DNA of 64,000 bases from Sipunculus nudus. Taxonomy: Eukaryota; Annelida; Sipuncula; Golfingiida; Sipunculidae. Shown in pieces: positions 12,171-23,445 of the stretch. The stretch is from NCBI GenBank assembly GCA_026874595.1, contig CM049306.1, positions 97,643,642-97,707,641 on the forward strand. The letters run 5' to 3'. The notes below the pieces were generated by a model. That model searched no databases. It had not been told where the DNA came from and was given only the letters and a program-made list of their open reading frames with translations. Both the position numbers and the translations under genes were made by a program. Positions within the stretch are counted from its first letter, which is position 1. Each line of letters begins with the position of its first letter.

Positions 12171-12457
12171 TAACTGGTCATTATCTGTCCACACACCAAA
12201 ATCAGGCCAATATCTGCAGGCTGCGAAAATAAATCCATACATGTGTATTTGTCATGAAAATTTCTATTTTTCATGAAATTTTCTAAGTTTAGGAGCCGTA
12301 AAACAGTCAAAAGTAGGTCAACAGGGACAAAACACGAACTCAATCTGTAACTGGTCATTATCTGTCCACACACCAAAAATCAGGCCAATATCTGCAGGCA
12401 TTGCGAAAAAACTGTTTGATTTTGGAATGACGGAAGGACGGACATGGGTAAAACTTT

Positions 12458-12486
12458 ATGCCCCGGCCACTTCGTGGCGGGGGCAT
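12458..12486 (+). other. Family B 3' terminal hairpin (copy 1)
   Basis: A 13-bp stem from ATGCCCCGGCCAC to GTGGCGGGGGCAT with one mismatch and a TTC loop, followed by AAAAA. It is GC-rich in an AT-rich setting. Confidence 0.9.
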
Positions 12487-12749
12487 AAAAAGTGTAACAA
12501 GCAAGTTCATGGAATTTATGTCCTGGGGTTCCACCTCTTGTTATTTTAGCTTGCTGTGATGTTCATGGTTGCCTTCTCAATATGTTTTTATTTTTATTTT
12601 CCCCTGAAGATGTCTCTACATGTCAAAGTGCCTGTGTTTTAGTTTTCATTTTCCCCAGAAGATGTCTCCACAAATCATGTTTTTTTGTTGTGAATTGGGA
12701 ACATAAGAGAAAATTTTGTTTTGTTGAGGAGCTGGTGATAATGAATTTT

Positions 12750-12946
12750 CAGACAGACACTACAAAACCAATCCCAACCAAGGTAGGCATGAGAGCAATC
12801 AGTGACCCAAATATGAAAGAAATTGAGTAATATTTAGGAAAGTCATCCCACAGAAACGAAAACCTGAAGGACAGACAGAGGGACAGACCGAGGGACAGAC
12901 AAACATGGATCAATGTCCCCCATACCATGGAAGTGGGGGAGAAAAA
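12750..12946 (+). mobile_element. Family F 3' end, 12.8 kb
   Basis: A stretch of GGGACAGAC-type repeats (about 12872-12902) leads to a hairpin with arms TCCCCCA (12916-12922) and TGGGGGA (12934-12940) and a CATGGAAG-containing loop, then GAAAAAG. The same CCATGGAAG loop sequence is in the hairpin at 40109-40134. The 5' boundary was not found. Confidence 0.5.
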
Positions 12947-12959
12947 GTTAGTCATACCT

Positions 12960-15900
12960 GTAAAAAGTCTCTACTTCCTAAAAAGTATAAAGTAGCTGTA
13001 CAGCAGTCTAATTAAGTAACGGATCACTTTGGATGCACGATCAAACTGCTGGCTGACACCATGTCCTGGCTGGCACTGTCAGGACTCAGTGGTGGTATTA
13101 AAGACATGATACAAGAGGCGAGGTCAGTGTACCTGGCTTAGACCAAGTCTGGACTGACCCTGGAGGTAAATTAACAGTACTATGAAGTAGAAGCTAAATT
13201 ACCACATACAGGATTGTGACCTCATGGAAGATGTGTCAGTCTTTACTATTTGGGCATCACTAGAGTCACACATTACCTTTCTATAACCAACTTATCTGTC
13301 AAAGTCTTTGTTCAAAACCATAAATAAAACTCATTAACAAACAGCTGATCTGATGCTGATCAGTTTTTTTTTTGACTGATGATGTTAACATGCCTTATAA
13401 AGCATTAGGGAATGGATGCTAAATGACAGACCTTGGTTTCTATTGCATGAAAATTAATACATTTTAAATTACTGATAAGATATTTGATCTTGTATCACAA
13501 TGTATCAGTGCACTGATGTGGTGTCATGGCCAAAATATTTACAAAGGAATCTCTATTTATAAGACTACATGAAACTAATTTAATCAATTTCCAAAAATTT
13601 AAAGTGAAACTGATTCCTGAATATGAATGCATGCATCAATAATATCATCCTTGTGTATAAAATAAATGCAAATTAAAGTTGAAATCTGCAGGCATATTCT
13701 AATTGGGAATAAATGGCAGTTCATGATCACTTTCTATTGCACTGCTCTTTTTATTTCAATTTGCAGTAACTATTGGAGGTGGATGACGCTCATACTGAGA
13801 TAATGGTTCAGTTTGAAGAATGCAGACGTGACAAGCCATTAAGATTTTAAAGACTACTACAAAAGCCTATGTTTCTTCATCAAACTCCTGGCATGAAAAA
13901 ACATGTCATACAGATGACTGATGCTTAGATTCCAAGCACAATTCCTGGTTGAGAATCCCACAGCATTTTTTTATATTCCAAGAATGAACATAAACTAGCT
14001 GTATTTATCTGGTTTGTTTAGATACCACCAGGTACTTATAATAGCAGCCTCTCAACACTGTTAAGTGGATTTGATGTAACCAGCATGTAGCCTTCCTTGA
14101 CCTATCCCATTTACTAGAGTAAAAGAAAAGTTGGAAAAACACTGCATCAACTAATGTTTGGGAAAGAAGAAACCTCTTTATACTGTTTACATAAACCCTG
14201 TAACACTCAGGGTTTTCATGAGCCCCAGCTTTTTTACTTTGCTTTTTGATAAAAAAAAATGATATTTCAGGAAGAAAGTGTGCCTGCATATCCCTCTTTT
14301 GACCACTGTGAATTTAAACCCTGAAGTTTTAATACTTAATGGATTTAACCTACCCCGTTTAAATGGTACATTTGGAAACTTTCTGCTTATATACATTTTT
14401 TTTTGTTCATTCAGAGGAAAACACCAGTACCAACTACCTAGTGCCAACATCCGAGCCATGGAGAGTGCCCTGTATTAGTTATTATAACTATATGTACAAT
14501 CCATGTAAGATAAATAAAGTTTATATTTAAACTAGTTTGGAATTTTATTTATATATTGTATCTTAGATGTTATCCTAGGCCAGTCAACCCTGGTTAAAAT
14601 ACTGTCAAGCCATAGGTTATTAACATACATAGTAAATAATCATGTTAATCATCTATATTTTATCAATAGTTCTAACACACAGTTTTAATAGTTCTGGTCC
14701 CAAAACATTTATTTCTCATAAAGGCAAAATTTTGTTGGTCATTGTTCTTAGGGGTGAATGTACAACATACCATGAAATCAGTGTTGTAGTCAAATCCTGA
14801 CTGAGTGCAAGACAAATCAAGATGAAATCTGTTTTCATTGTCTAAATCTGAGTCCACTGGGTTTGAGTCCTGGTCCACTTAAAAGTCTGATCCCAATGGA
14901 AACTGGGTTGAAAACACATTAAAATAATTGTTAAAATCAATTAAATGAGATTTTGTGATAATCATGTAGTAGTTAGTTCTTCTTTGTTGATTTTCACTTT
15001 TTTTCAAAACTGAAATATATACTCTGAATACATGAACTTTGAATGCACAGAGAAAGCTATATGTATTACAACTTAATACACACCAGAACATACTTGTCAA
15101 ATGTTTTATCCTGGACTTGAGCATGACTAAGTCTAATGTTTCATATAATGAAATCTGAGTCTCAGTATAAAAAAGTCTTGGAATATCAAGTCCAGGTGCT
15201 AGTCACGGAAAATTCTGGACAAGTAATGAAACCTTGATTGGTTTACACCTGTTTTCCTGTTAACAAAAATGTTTTTACTGAAAGTGCAGTGGCATGAAAC
15301 CATCAACTAAATTCTGATGCAATTGTACCATGTGGGCCAGTTTGTATAATTCCTGTTATTAAATTATTATTGTTCAAGTTATTTCTTTTTATATTATGTT
15401 AGACATCAATTATCCAAAAACCGTTTTCTTTTATTAATGTTACTGAATTCTAAGAATTCTGAACAAAGGGATGCTGTTATGATCATCTGGCATGAAGTGT
15501 CAGTTGTTCAACCAGTGATCATGTCACTTCTAATAATGTCAGTTGATTTCACAGGTAAAATAAGTCAAAATTATCTTCTGTGAATTATTAGTCTAAAATT
15601 ATCTTCAGTAAATTACCTTGGTAATTTGAATGCACTCTCCTTGCAACCCATGGGCAAAATATTAAGACAAGCTGTGACACAACACAAATTCAGACATTGA
15701 ACCAAAATCCCCTTTATTAATCTGGGGTTATTTTTAGATCAAAATGGACCCTCAAAATATGGGTAGATATATCTGAATCTGGCCACTTAAACTGAAGATG
15801 TAAAGACTTAAGGTCTTATGATCATCACACAACCCTGGTTTAATTTAGCATTAGAATTCATATTAAAATGAATTTTAGCCACAATGATATATACATATTT

Positions 15901-16949
15901 GGAATCCTTAGAATATCATCTGTTAGATGAGATATATATATATATAAACATAGTCTCAGATATTGCTTTGAAGATTTTAAACTTCTATAATTTATTTTAT
16001 ATTTTTTTAACGCAATAGATCTCACATTTGGCAAACAGTATGTATGTAAAAATAGTATCACATGAAAGTACATATGAATATCTCCAGCCCTTTTTTGACT
16101 GTGTGTTTATAATCTTTTTATCCTATTGAATTTTCAATTTTAAAAAAATTTGTGGTACAGACAATGCCTATTTTTTTTTAAATGGTGTATAAATGCTAAA
16201 CTGAATCAGATTTAAAAAAAAAAAGAAGAAAAAAAAAAACAAGTTTTGGACCACATGTCAACTTACCTATAGTCAAAATTTGAAAACTCTACATGTGGTG
16301 GTTTTTGAGAAATATTACACTGATGACCGTGCAGTCTGTTGAATTGTTGTTTTGAGAAAACGGCCAAAAACTGTTTGGGAGGAGTAATCTAGTTTATGAT
16401 CCATACACAGAAAACATGAAATTAGCAAGCATCTTTGTCTTCCTTGGAGCAGAAAAACATTTACATAGTGTGAAAATTTAATGAGAACCTATGGGTACAG
16501 GTTTAAATTAGCAGATAACACCTGTTCATGTGAAAGAACAAATGTTGTCTGCAATATCCTAAGTCCCCCATTCTTTGCATGGTGTTGCATTCTGTTTGGT
16601 TAATACTGATTAGTTTATAGGTATCAATTAAAAGTATGATGATACAAAAGAGCATAATGTCTTATTGTTAAATTTTCTCATGCAAATGATGCCTAGCAAA
16701 TATAATTTAAATGATCTAAAATATTTGGATTTAAATCTACCCTAGGGATATCCTGTAGACATGGTTTCTTGTTAAATGTTTCATATTTTATTCCAATAAA
16801 AAGAACTCATTATGCAGGTCTCCATTTCACTTTACTCGGTATGCAGTGGTCAGATTACATTTGTTCTGACTAATTCCACTCATCCACTGCTTGCAAAGAC
16901 TTCCTTTGCTATTTATGAACCAAGAATGTTTCACAAAGGAAAGAAAGCT
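12960..16949. other. AT-rich sequence, no gene seen
   Basis: No gene is supported. At 14700-15210 there are degenerate GAGTCC / GTCCTGG-type segments that look like an old repeat. A box-B-like GGTTTGAGTCC at about 14871 lacks a box A partner. An (AT)n run lies at 15931-15946. Confidence 0.45.
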
Positions 16950-17990
16950 AAAAGAGGTGTTGAGGAAGATGAAACTTGGCAAAAATACATGCAAACACAT
17001 TTATATGGCCGAATGACTAAATTCAAATTTCTGTAACTCAGCCAAAATTCATCAAACCAAAACCATTTGAACAAACTTTAGAGGGCCTGCTCTGGGATCT
17101 TTGATTAATGATTTTGGAGGATAAGACAAGCTTTACCCCGTAAAAAATATAAGTTAATGCAGGTGGCGCCCAAAAAGCTCAATCCCACAACATTTGATAT
17201 GTGACAGATTTTTGCAAACGTTTTGGGATGCTAGCTAGCTTCTGCTTTTCCTGAGAAATTATTGGTTAATGAACTGATGATCAATGACCCCCATAAGAAA
17301 AAGGTAGATGCAAGTGGTGCCACCAATACCTCAATTTCAAATATGACTCATTTGACCAAATTTACATATAATTTGATGATGATAGCTCCAGCTGTTTCTA
17401 ATATCGTTATTTTAGGTTAAGTAAACCTGTTCCACGTGCGTTTGTTGTGTGATGGGAGGATTTCACCCAGATCCCAGACTTTGCCCTGATCTGATTGGCT
17501 GGTACACGTGTGACATCATTTACATTTTATGTAAAATCTATATTAATATTTTTTTCATAGGCAATTATGTTATAATGTAATGAGATTTGGAATACGTTTG
17601 CTTGACCTTTAGTATCCTTGTTTTGGCCAATTTAAATGACCTATAAAGTTCAGCTTCCTGTTAATCAGCCAAAATTCATCAAACTGGAATCATTGGAATA
17701 AACTGGAGAGAGATTGTTTCAGGGATTATCTCTGTGAAATATTAAACAAATCTGGCTGGACAATTTCAGAGAAGAAGATTTTTTAAGATTTTTTAGCTCT
17801 TTCCCTATAAAAACTAAGTAAATGCATGCAGACAGCTAAAGAATATGCAAAATCCAATAGTTTGACTGATTTTTTGCATAAAATTTTGTGATGCTAGCTC
17901 CTGCTGTTTTTGAGAGAGTATGGGTTAATTTATGGCTGACTGACAATGGCTGACAGGCGATCCCACCCCATTGCACATGCTCACAGGTTT
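16950..17990 (+). mobile_element. Family E degenerate element
   Basis: Two diverged units (about 17030-17400 and 17640-17960) share AACTC/AATCAGCCAAAATTCATC, GGCTGGACAATTTCAGAG-like and TAGCTTCTGCT / TAGCTCCTGCTG segments. GGTGGCGCC occurs at 17162-17170. The right end CCATTGCACATGCTCACAGG (from 17968) is the gapped inverse of AAACCTGTGCAATGG near the 5' end of the copy at 59933. The 5' end of this copy is not visible. Between the units, 17410-17520 holds two CACGTG-like sites, an inverted CCAAT box (GATTGGCT) and TGACATCA, but nothing that proves a promoter. Confidence 0.5.
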
Positions 17991-17994
17991 TCTA

Positions 17995-20290
17995 AAAATA
18001 CAAACTATGGGTACTGTTATACTGTATTTCCAGATTACTCATGCAACTTGAGTGTGTTTTTCAACACAGCCTCACATCCATGTACTGCTGCACTAAATAA
18101 CCTCAGCGTTACTTTCAAAATGTCCTTGAAACAAAAGGGAAAAAAAGTCATCTTTTGAACTGTATAAAAGTAAAAGATCCTTTTTAGAATTATCTATTAA
18201 AATGAATATGAATATTAAATGTCAAACATAATATAAATCTCAAGCACTGAAAATATAAACCCTGATTAACTCAGCTTAAAGCAAAGTCAATAATATTATG
18301 GATTTGTGAGTTAACTCTCCAGTATTTACTTACAGAAGACCTTGTACTTTGTACTTGAGACTTCTTCTGCTTGGCAGTGCAAAAGCTGAGCCTTGATTTC
18401 TTCTTTTATTACACTATTTTTGTCATTATTCAATTGTTTCAAGGTCACGCTAGTCACAGAAGCCTGTAAACACATCCTTTATCTCCAATACAAGTCTTCT
18501 TATGTCTAAAGTAAGCTAATCAGGAAACAATGCAAGACCCAGCACATACATAAATCAAATATAGCGGTCATGACTATCAGCTAATGGTTCATTTATAGTA
18601 GTAATTCAATCTGTCATGGATATGTGCTTTACCTTGATTCCAAATAAAAGTTATTGTTATGCTTGAGTAAGAAGATACTGACATTTCATTTCTTTCAAAC
18701 TTTTGAAAAGAAATCTGCCAGCTTTTCCCTGGAATCTAGGTCATAGCATGAAGGAGAAAATAATTATTGGCGAAATTTCTCCACAAAAGAGGATCAGCTC
18801 ACTTTAAGACATACAGCACTACAGAATTTTATTGCAAATAATTTTTTCTTGATCTGGCTGTATGACTGAGAGGCACTTGTAGCCGTCACTGCATGACTAC
18901 TGCAGATTACCTCTGACCAGTGTAGTTTTAGCACTGTGCCAACAACTGACTCTTGCATTACATTAAAATCATATTTAAACAACACACAAGTCATAATATG
19001 ACACTTAGGACACTCCTTATTCGCATTATAAATTATTAATGAAAAGCATTTGGCCTGTTTAAACAAGCACAAAAAAGAACATTATAAAGTGAACTTTTAC
19101 AATACAAAAATCCTGTAATATTTTATTTCAAAAATAAATTAAACAACTGTTATTACACCAAACAGATTTAAATTAAGTACAGATTCATATCACCCATAGT
19201 ACTTTTTACAAATAAATAGTCAATATTCTATGGGCCTGAAAATATAGCACTTATCTATATAAGCACACAATATGTAGTTCTTCATACAATTTCACTATGA
19301 AAGTGACTTTCTGAGGCTGAAAACATTAAGTTCTTTATTGGAACATTTTTAGACAAGAATGACCCAGTTCTCGTTAAGTTCTGACAGTTATAAAGGATTC
19401 AGCCACACCGGAGTCCACCTGTATTGCCAGATATCCCTGTGACAAGCTCATTTAGTCTACAAGGCTTGCTGAAGGAAATTGAGGTCAGGCTGGCTTAGGT
19501 ACTTGATAAGCCCCATACATGGCCGAGAAAATCTCCCCAATTTCAAAATAGAAAAGAAAATGTTCCCAGCGATATTGCATTGACAAATTATTGTGAGACA
19601 GTTCAGGTGAATAGAAAATCACTCACTCTAGTATCAAGTGGTCTCTTGGCAGTACATCCCTATCACATTTTCTGTGATTGGATCAGCAATTTCTGACAAG
19701 TGGTTTAAAATGTAAAATGTTGACAGGTAAATTTATGAGTACTAGACGCAGGGTATCCACAAAACATGACAGGCTTCATGAACTATAGAGGCTGTCATGA
19801 ACTGACAAACTCAGAATGCAAAAACCATAAATATGCTTCCTTTTTTTAAATCATCTTACTTGACTCTAGCTGCTTCTTATTTTCCGTCACACACTTGGTT
19901 ATCACGTTCCTCTTTCATTATACACACAGTGACAAGATACATCCCAGATTCTGTGACAAACTGTCAGGAAACAAGTCCTAAGGAGAATGATAAACTATTT
20001 TTAAAACTCATATATAAACCATGAAAAATATTTTCCTCCTGTCCTGAAGTGAGGGATAAAGAATTCTATCTTTGGTACAAGGAAATCTCAGTTCATTCTT
20101 TTTATAATCACATCCTTGGAATAAAAAAAAAGAATATTAAACCTCTGAGACAGTGTAAAATTCTGATGTTTTTTCTGGAATCAGTCTTACGGTATGTATC
20201 AATGTATAATGCTTTTTAATAACTGAATCTGAGATAATCAGTTAGAGTGAATCCTTCACTTTTTAAATAAATGAGATTTCCATAAATTAA
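17995..20290. other. AT-rich sequence, no gene seen
   Basis: I found short ORFs only, without recognised motifs, and no repeat of the families described here. Confidence 0.5.
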
Positions 20291-20296
20291 ACACAA

Positions 20297-20580
20297 ACAA
20301 GAGACCCATGGGTCACGGTGCTCAGCTGAAGTTTAAAATTTTTACCAAATGCAAAAATATGAAAATATTCTATTGTAATGTTTTTCATTTATATAAGCAT
20401 ATGAGAAGCTGAGAGGAAAGGGGCCCTCCTACTTGGTTATAGTAAAGTTCAAAATATATGATTGCAAACTAATACTCTGACAAGACTGTCGTGAAGAAAA
20501 ACAGTAACAGTTTTGAGATGCTGTGATGCATATGAAAATTTTACAGATGGACAGGCAAGCGGACAGAATGGACTAATACC
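20297..20580 (+). mobile_element. Partial family A-like element (variant A')
   Basis: The first 32 bases (ACAAGAGACCCATGGGTC, then CACGGTGCTCAGCTG) match the family A 5' end at 28 of 32 positions by eye, but the interior is unrelated to A. A degenerate GGACAG tract lies at 20549-20574. No terminal hairpin follows, so the right end is lost or diverged. It lies about 140 bp upstream of the second family A copy and in the same orientation. Confidence 0.55.
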
Positions 20581-21960
20581 TTTATTTCACTTTCAAGAGA
20601 ATAATGCATTTAAGTTTATATATAAGCCTATTTTTTTTTAGCATATCCACTTTTTCCATTAATAGTTTTTATCTGATTCATTTTTTTTTTATTTACAAGT
20701 TTTATAAATTTGTAATAAAAACAAGGGACCTATGGGTCACGACGCTCAGCTGTTATATATGATAAAAAAATATTATTTAGAAATGAGGCACATGCTGGTT
20801 TTGTGTGGTAATTTATATAAGCTGTATTATGAGTTGTTGTTGTTTAGCTTATGTATGATTTTGATAGTACCTTTGGAGACAGGGAAGAGGATTGATTTCA
20901 TTTATTTTATTAACAAATGGAGTACTATTGTCACACAGATTTTGACTTGGCCATATAACTTATAAGCAGAACATATAATATAAGAGTTTAACTATTTATT
21001 AAAAAAAATAACAAATATTGTCCCAAATATAATTTTATTAAAAATAATAAGAGAATCATATGATTTTTTTAAATGAAATATAACTGATATGATTATTATA
21101 ATAATATTAAAGAATATATTCATGAATGCACTCATGAATACATTTTGAAAGTATTTGCACGAGTATTCATATACTTTTATTTTTACCTGAATTCCCATTT
21201 TTTATGCAAGAAATTTTATAATGGAGTATATAATCATATTCGTATTTAAATACAATTACAAAGTATTCGCACCATGTCTGGTATTTATTCAATTTTCTCC
21301 AAACAATGATTTTGAGAATCCAGAATATACAAAATTCACACATTTAAATAATGATCATAAGTACCTGGTTTTATGGCTTTTATTTATATTAAAAAATAAC
21401 TGTAAAAAATTCATTTTGGACTAATTTCACATCAATGTACACACTTAGACACAGTAGGAATCTAGATTAATATTATCAACTGCTTCTTTGTCTATCATTA
21501 ATTTCCTTCATATGATCCCTAATGATTAGTAATGAATAATATGATTTACTTCTTTATCATTAAAATTGAACTGAACTAGATGTGTCGGAACGACACGAAT
21601 GCCCCCGCCTGGGGCAAATTAGAAACATTTGTTAAATTTTGTAAAATTTTTTAAGTTCAGGAAGTGTTGTATGGTCAAAAGTAGGTCAACAAGGGCAAAA
21701 TGCAAACTCGATCTGTAAAGGGTCATTATCAAGCAACATACCAAAAAGCAGGCCAGTATCTGCAGGCATTGTGAAAAAAAGTCCATTTATGTGCATTTTT
21801 CATGAAAATTTCTGTCTTTCATGAAATTTTCTATGTTCAGGATCTGTCATATGGTGAAAAATAGGTTAACTTGGACGAAACGTGAACTCGATCTGTAAGT
21901 GGTCATTATGCGCCCACAGACCAAACATAAGGCCAGTATCTGTAAGCATTGCATTGTGAA

Positions 21961-22636
21961 ACTAGAATATTAGCAAAAGTTGAAATCATTTATAAATTTA
22001 AATTGGAGAGGTATATACCATGTTTCATAACAATCCACCAAATGCTTCCTGAGAAATAAGCTCCTAAGTTTTTTTCTATACTAAGCTCTGTGACCTTGAA
22101 AAGTAGGTCAAGATCACCCATCTTTGAACTTGACCAAGATTTTGTAAATATAATGCAATAGCACTAAAGAAATGAAGTTCCTGTGTTGAATACCTTTGGA
22201 GATATCCTGCACAAAAGGCCAAAATTGAAAAAATCTGATAAAATTTCATTAAAAAATCAGGAATTGCAGGCGGCGCCACCAAAATTGTGCAGCACATACA
22301 GACCATCAGTCCCAATGATCATAGTAAGTTTTGTGAAAATCCACACAATGGTTCCTGAGATATAAACTTCTGAGTGTTTTTCTATAATCAGCTCTAAAAT
22401 GTAGAAAAATGGGTCAAGGTCACCCATCTTTGAACTTGACCGAGATTTTATCGATATACATCTTCACTGATGAAATAAAATTCCAACGGTGAATCCTTTT
22501 AGAGATATCCCGCTCACAAGGTAAAAGTTAACAGACACGGAACGGACGGATGGACTGACAGACACCGGACAGACAGATGGACAGATGGACAGCTTGGGTG
22601 ACGACAATAGCCCATCAGCCTATGAGCTGAGGGCTA
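21961..22636 (+). mobile_element. Family C element nested in family B copy 2
   Basis: It starts ACTAGAATATTAGC but lacks the AGCCCTCAGCC motif seen at 10936, probably through a small deletion. Two core units of about 300 bp carry GGTCAAGRTCACCC (22107 and 22408) and CGGCGCCACC (about 22271). A GGAC-like run lies at 22530-22592, and the hairpin at 22608-22636 is followed by AAAAA. Confidence 0.75.
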
Positions 22637-22640
22637 AAAA

Positions 22641-23363
22641 CGGCTGTACATGTGTATTTGTCATGAAAATTTCTATTTTTCATGAATTTTTCTAAGTTTA
22701 GGAGCCGTAAAACGGTCAAAAGTAGGTCAACCCGGACGAAACGCGAACTCGATCTGTAACTGGTCATTATCTGCCCACACACCGAAAAACAGGCCAATAT
22801 CTGCAGGCACTGCGAAAAAAAGTCTGTACATGTGTATTTGTCATGAAAATTTCTATTTTCATGAAATTTTCTAAGTTTAGGAGCCGTAAAACAGTCAAAA
22901 GTAGGTCAACCGAGACGAAACGCGAACTCTATCTGTAACTGGTCATTATCTGCCCACACACCAAAAATCAGGCCAATATCTGCAGGCATTACGAAAAAAA
23001 GTCCGTACATGTGTATTTGTCATGAAAATTTCTATTTTTCATGAAATTTTCTAAGTTTAGGAGCCGTAAAACGGTCAAAAGCAGGTCAACCGGGACGAAA
23101 CACGAACTCGATCTGTAACTGGTCATTATCTGACCACACACCAAAAATGAGGCTAATATCTGCAGGCATTGCGAAAAAAAGTCCGTACATGTGTATTTGT
23201 CATGAAAATTTCTATTTTTCATGAAATTTTCTAAGTTAAGGAGCCGTAAAACGGTCAAAAGTAGATCAACCGGGACGAAACGCGAACTCGATCTGTAACT
23301 GGTCAATATCTGCCCACACACCAAAAATCAGGCCAATATCTGCAGGCATTGCGAAAAAAAGTC
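22641..23363 (+). repeat. Four 180-bp tandem units of family B
   Basis: Each unit runs from GTACATGTGTATTTGTCATG to CTGCAGGCATTGCG plus an A-run. The spacing is 180, 179 and 180 bp. Short minus-strand frames in this array are a consequence of the repeat and are not treated as genes. Confidence 0.9.
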
Positions 23364-23416
23364 CGTACAACTGTTTGATTTCGGAAGGACGGAATGACGG
23401 ACATGGGTAAAACTAT

Positions 23417-23445
23417 ATGCCCCGGCCACTTTGTGGCGGGGGCAT
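23417..23445 (+). other. Family B 3' terminal hairpin (copy 2)
   Basis: The stem runs from ATGCCCCGGCCAC to GTGGCGGGGGCAT with one mismatch and loop TTT. It is followed by AAAAA and then family A sequence. Confidence 0.92.

Larger units (their letters stand above)
10707..12486 (+). mobile_element. Family B element, copy 1, with family C inside
   Basis: The 5' end is ACTAGATGTGTCGG at 10707, with ATGCCCCC at 10731-10738. The 3' end is a 29-nt hairpin at 12458-12486 whose right arm ends GGGGGCAT, the inverse of the 5' motif, followed by AAAAA. A degenerate GGAC stretch (GGAAGGACGGAC) precedes the hairpin. The core is made of units of about 180 bp ending in CTGCAGGCATTG-GAAAA. A full family C element occupies 10909-11925, between the first and second B units. 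A 63-bp 5' fragment of family C lies at 12108-12170, where unit 2 joins unit 3. No coding capacity is visible. The second copy is at 21575-23445. Confidence 0.78.
21575..23445 (+). mobile_element. Family B element, copy 2, nested in family A
   Basis: It starts ACTAGATGTGTCGG. The 5' motif ATGCCCCCGCC at 21599-21609 is a perfect 11-bp inverse of GGCGGGGGCAT at 23435-23445. Two B core units lead into a nested family C (21961-22636). Four near-identical 180-bp units follow at 22641-23363 (period 179-180, marked by TGTGTATTTG at 22651, 22831, 23010 and 23190). A short GGAAGGACGGAATGACGG stretch precedes the hairpin at 23417-23445. The high identity of the four units suggests recent tandem expansion. 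Confidence 0.85.

Noticed and set aside
14860-14885. Box-B-like GGTTTGAGTCC
   Set aside because: Good match to a box B alone, but no box A and no cloverleaf could be drawn.
17410-17520. Promoter-like cluster (CACGTG, inverted CCAAT box, TGACATCA)
   Set aside because: It lies between two units of a degenerate repeat. There is no downstream gene and no CpG-rich island.
22989-23324. 111-codon minus-strand ORF with internal repeats
   Set aside because: It is created by the 180-bp tandem units of family B, with no known domain and no support outside the array.
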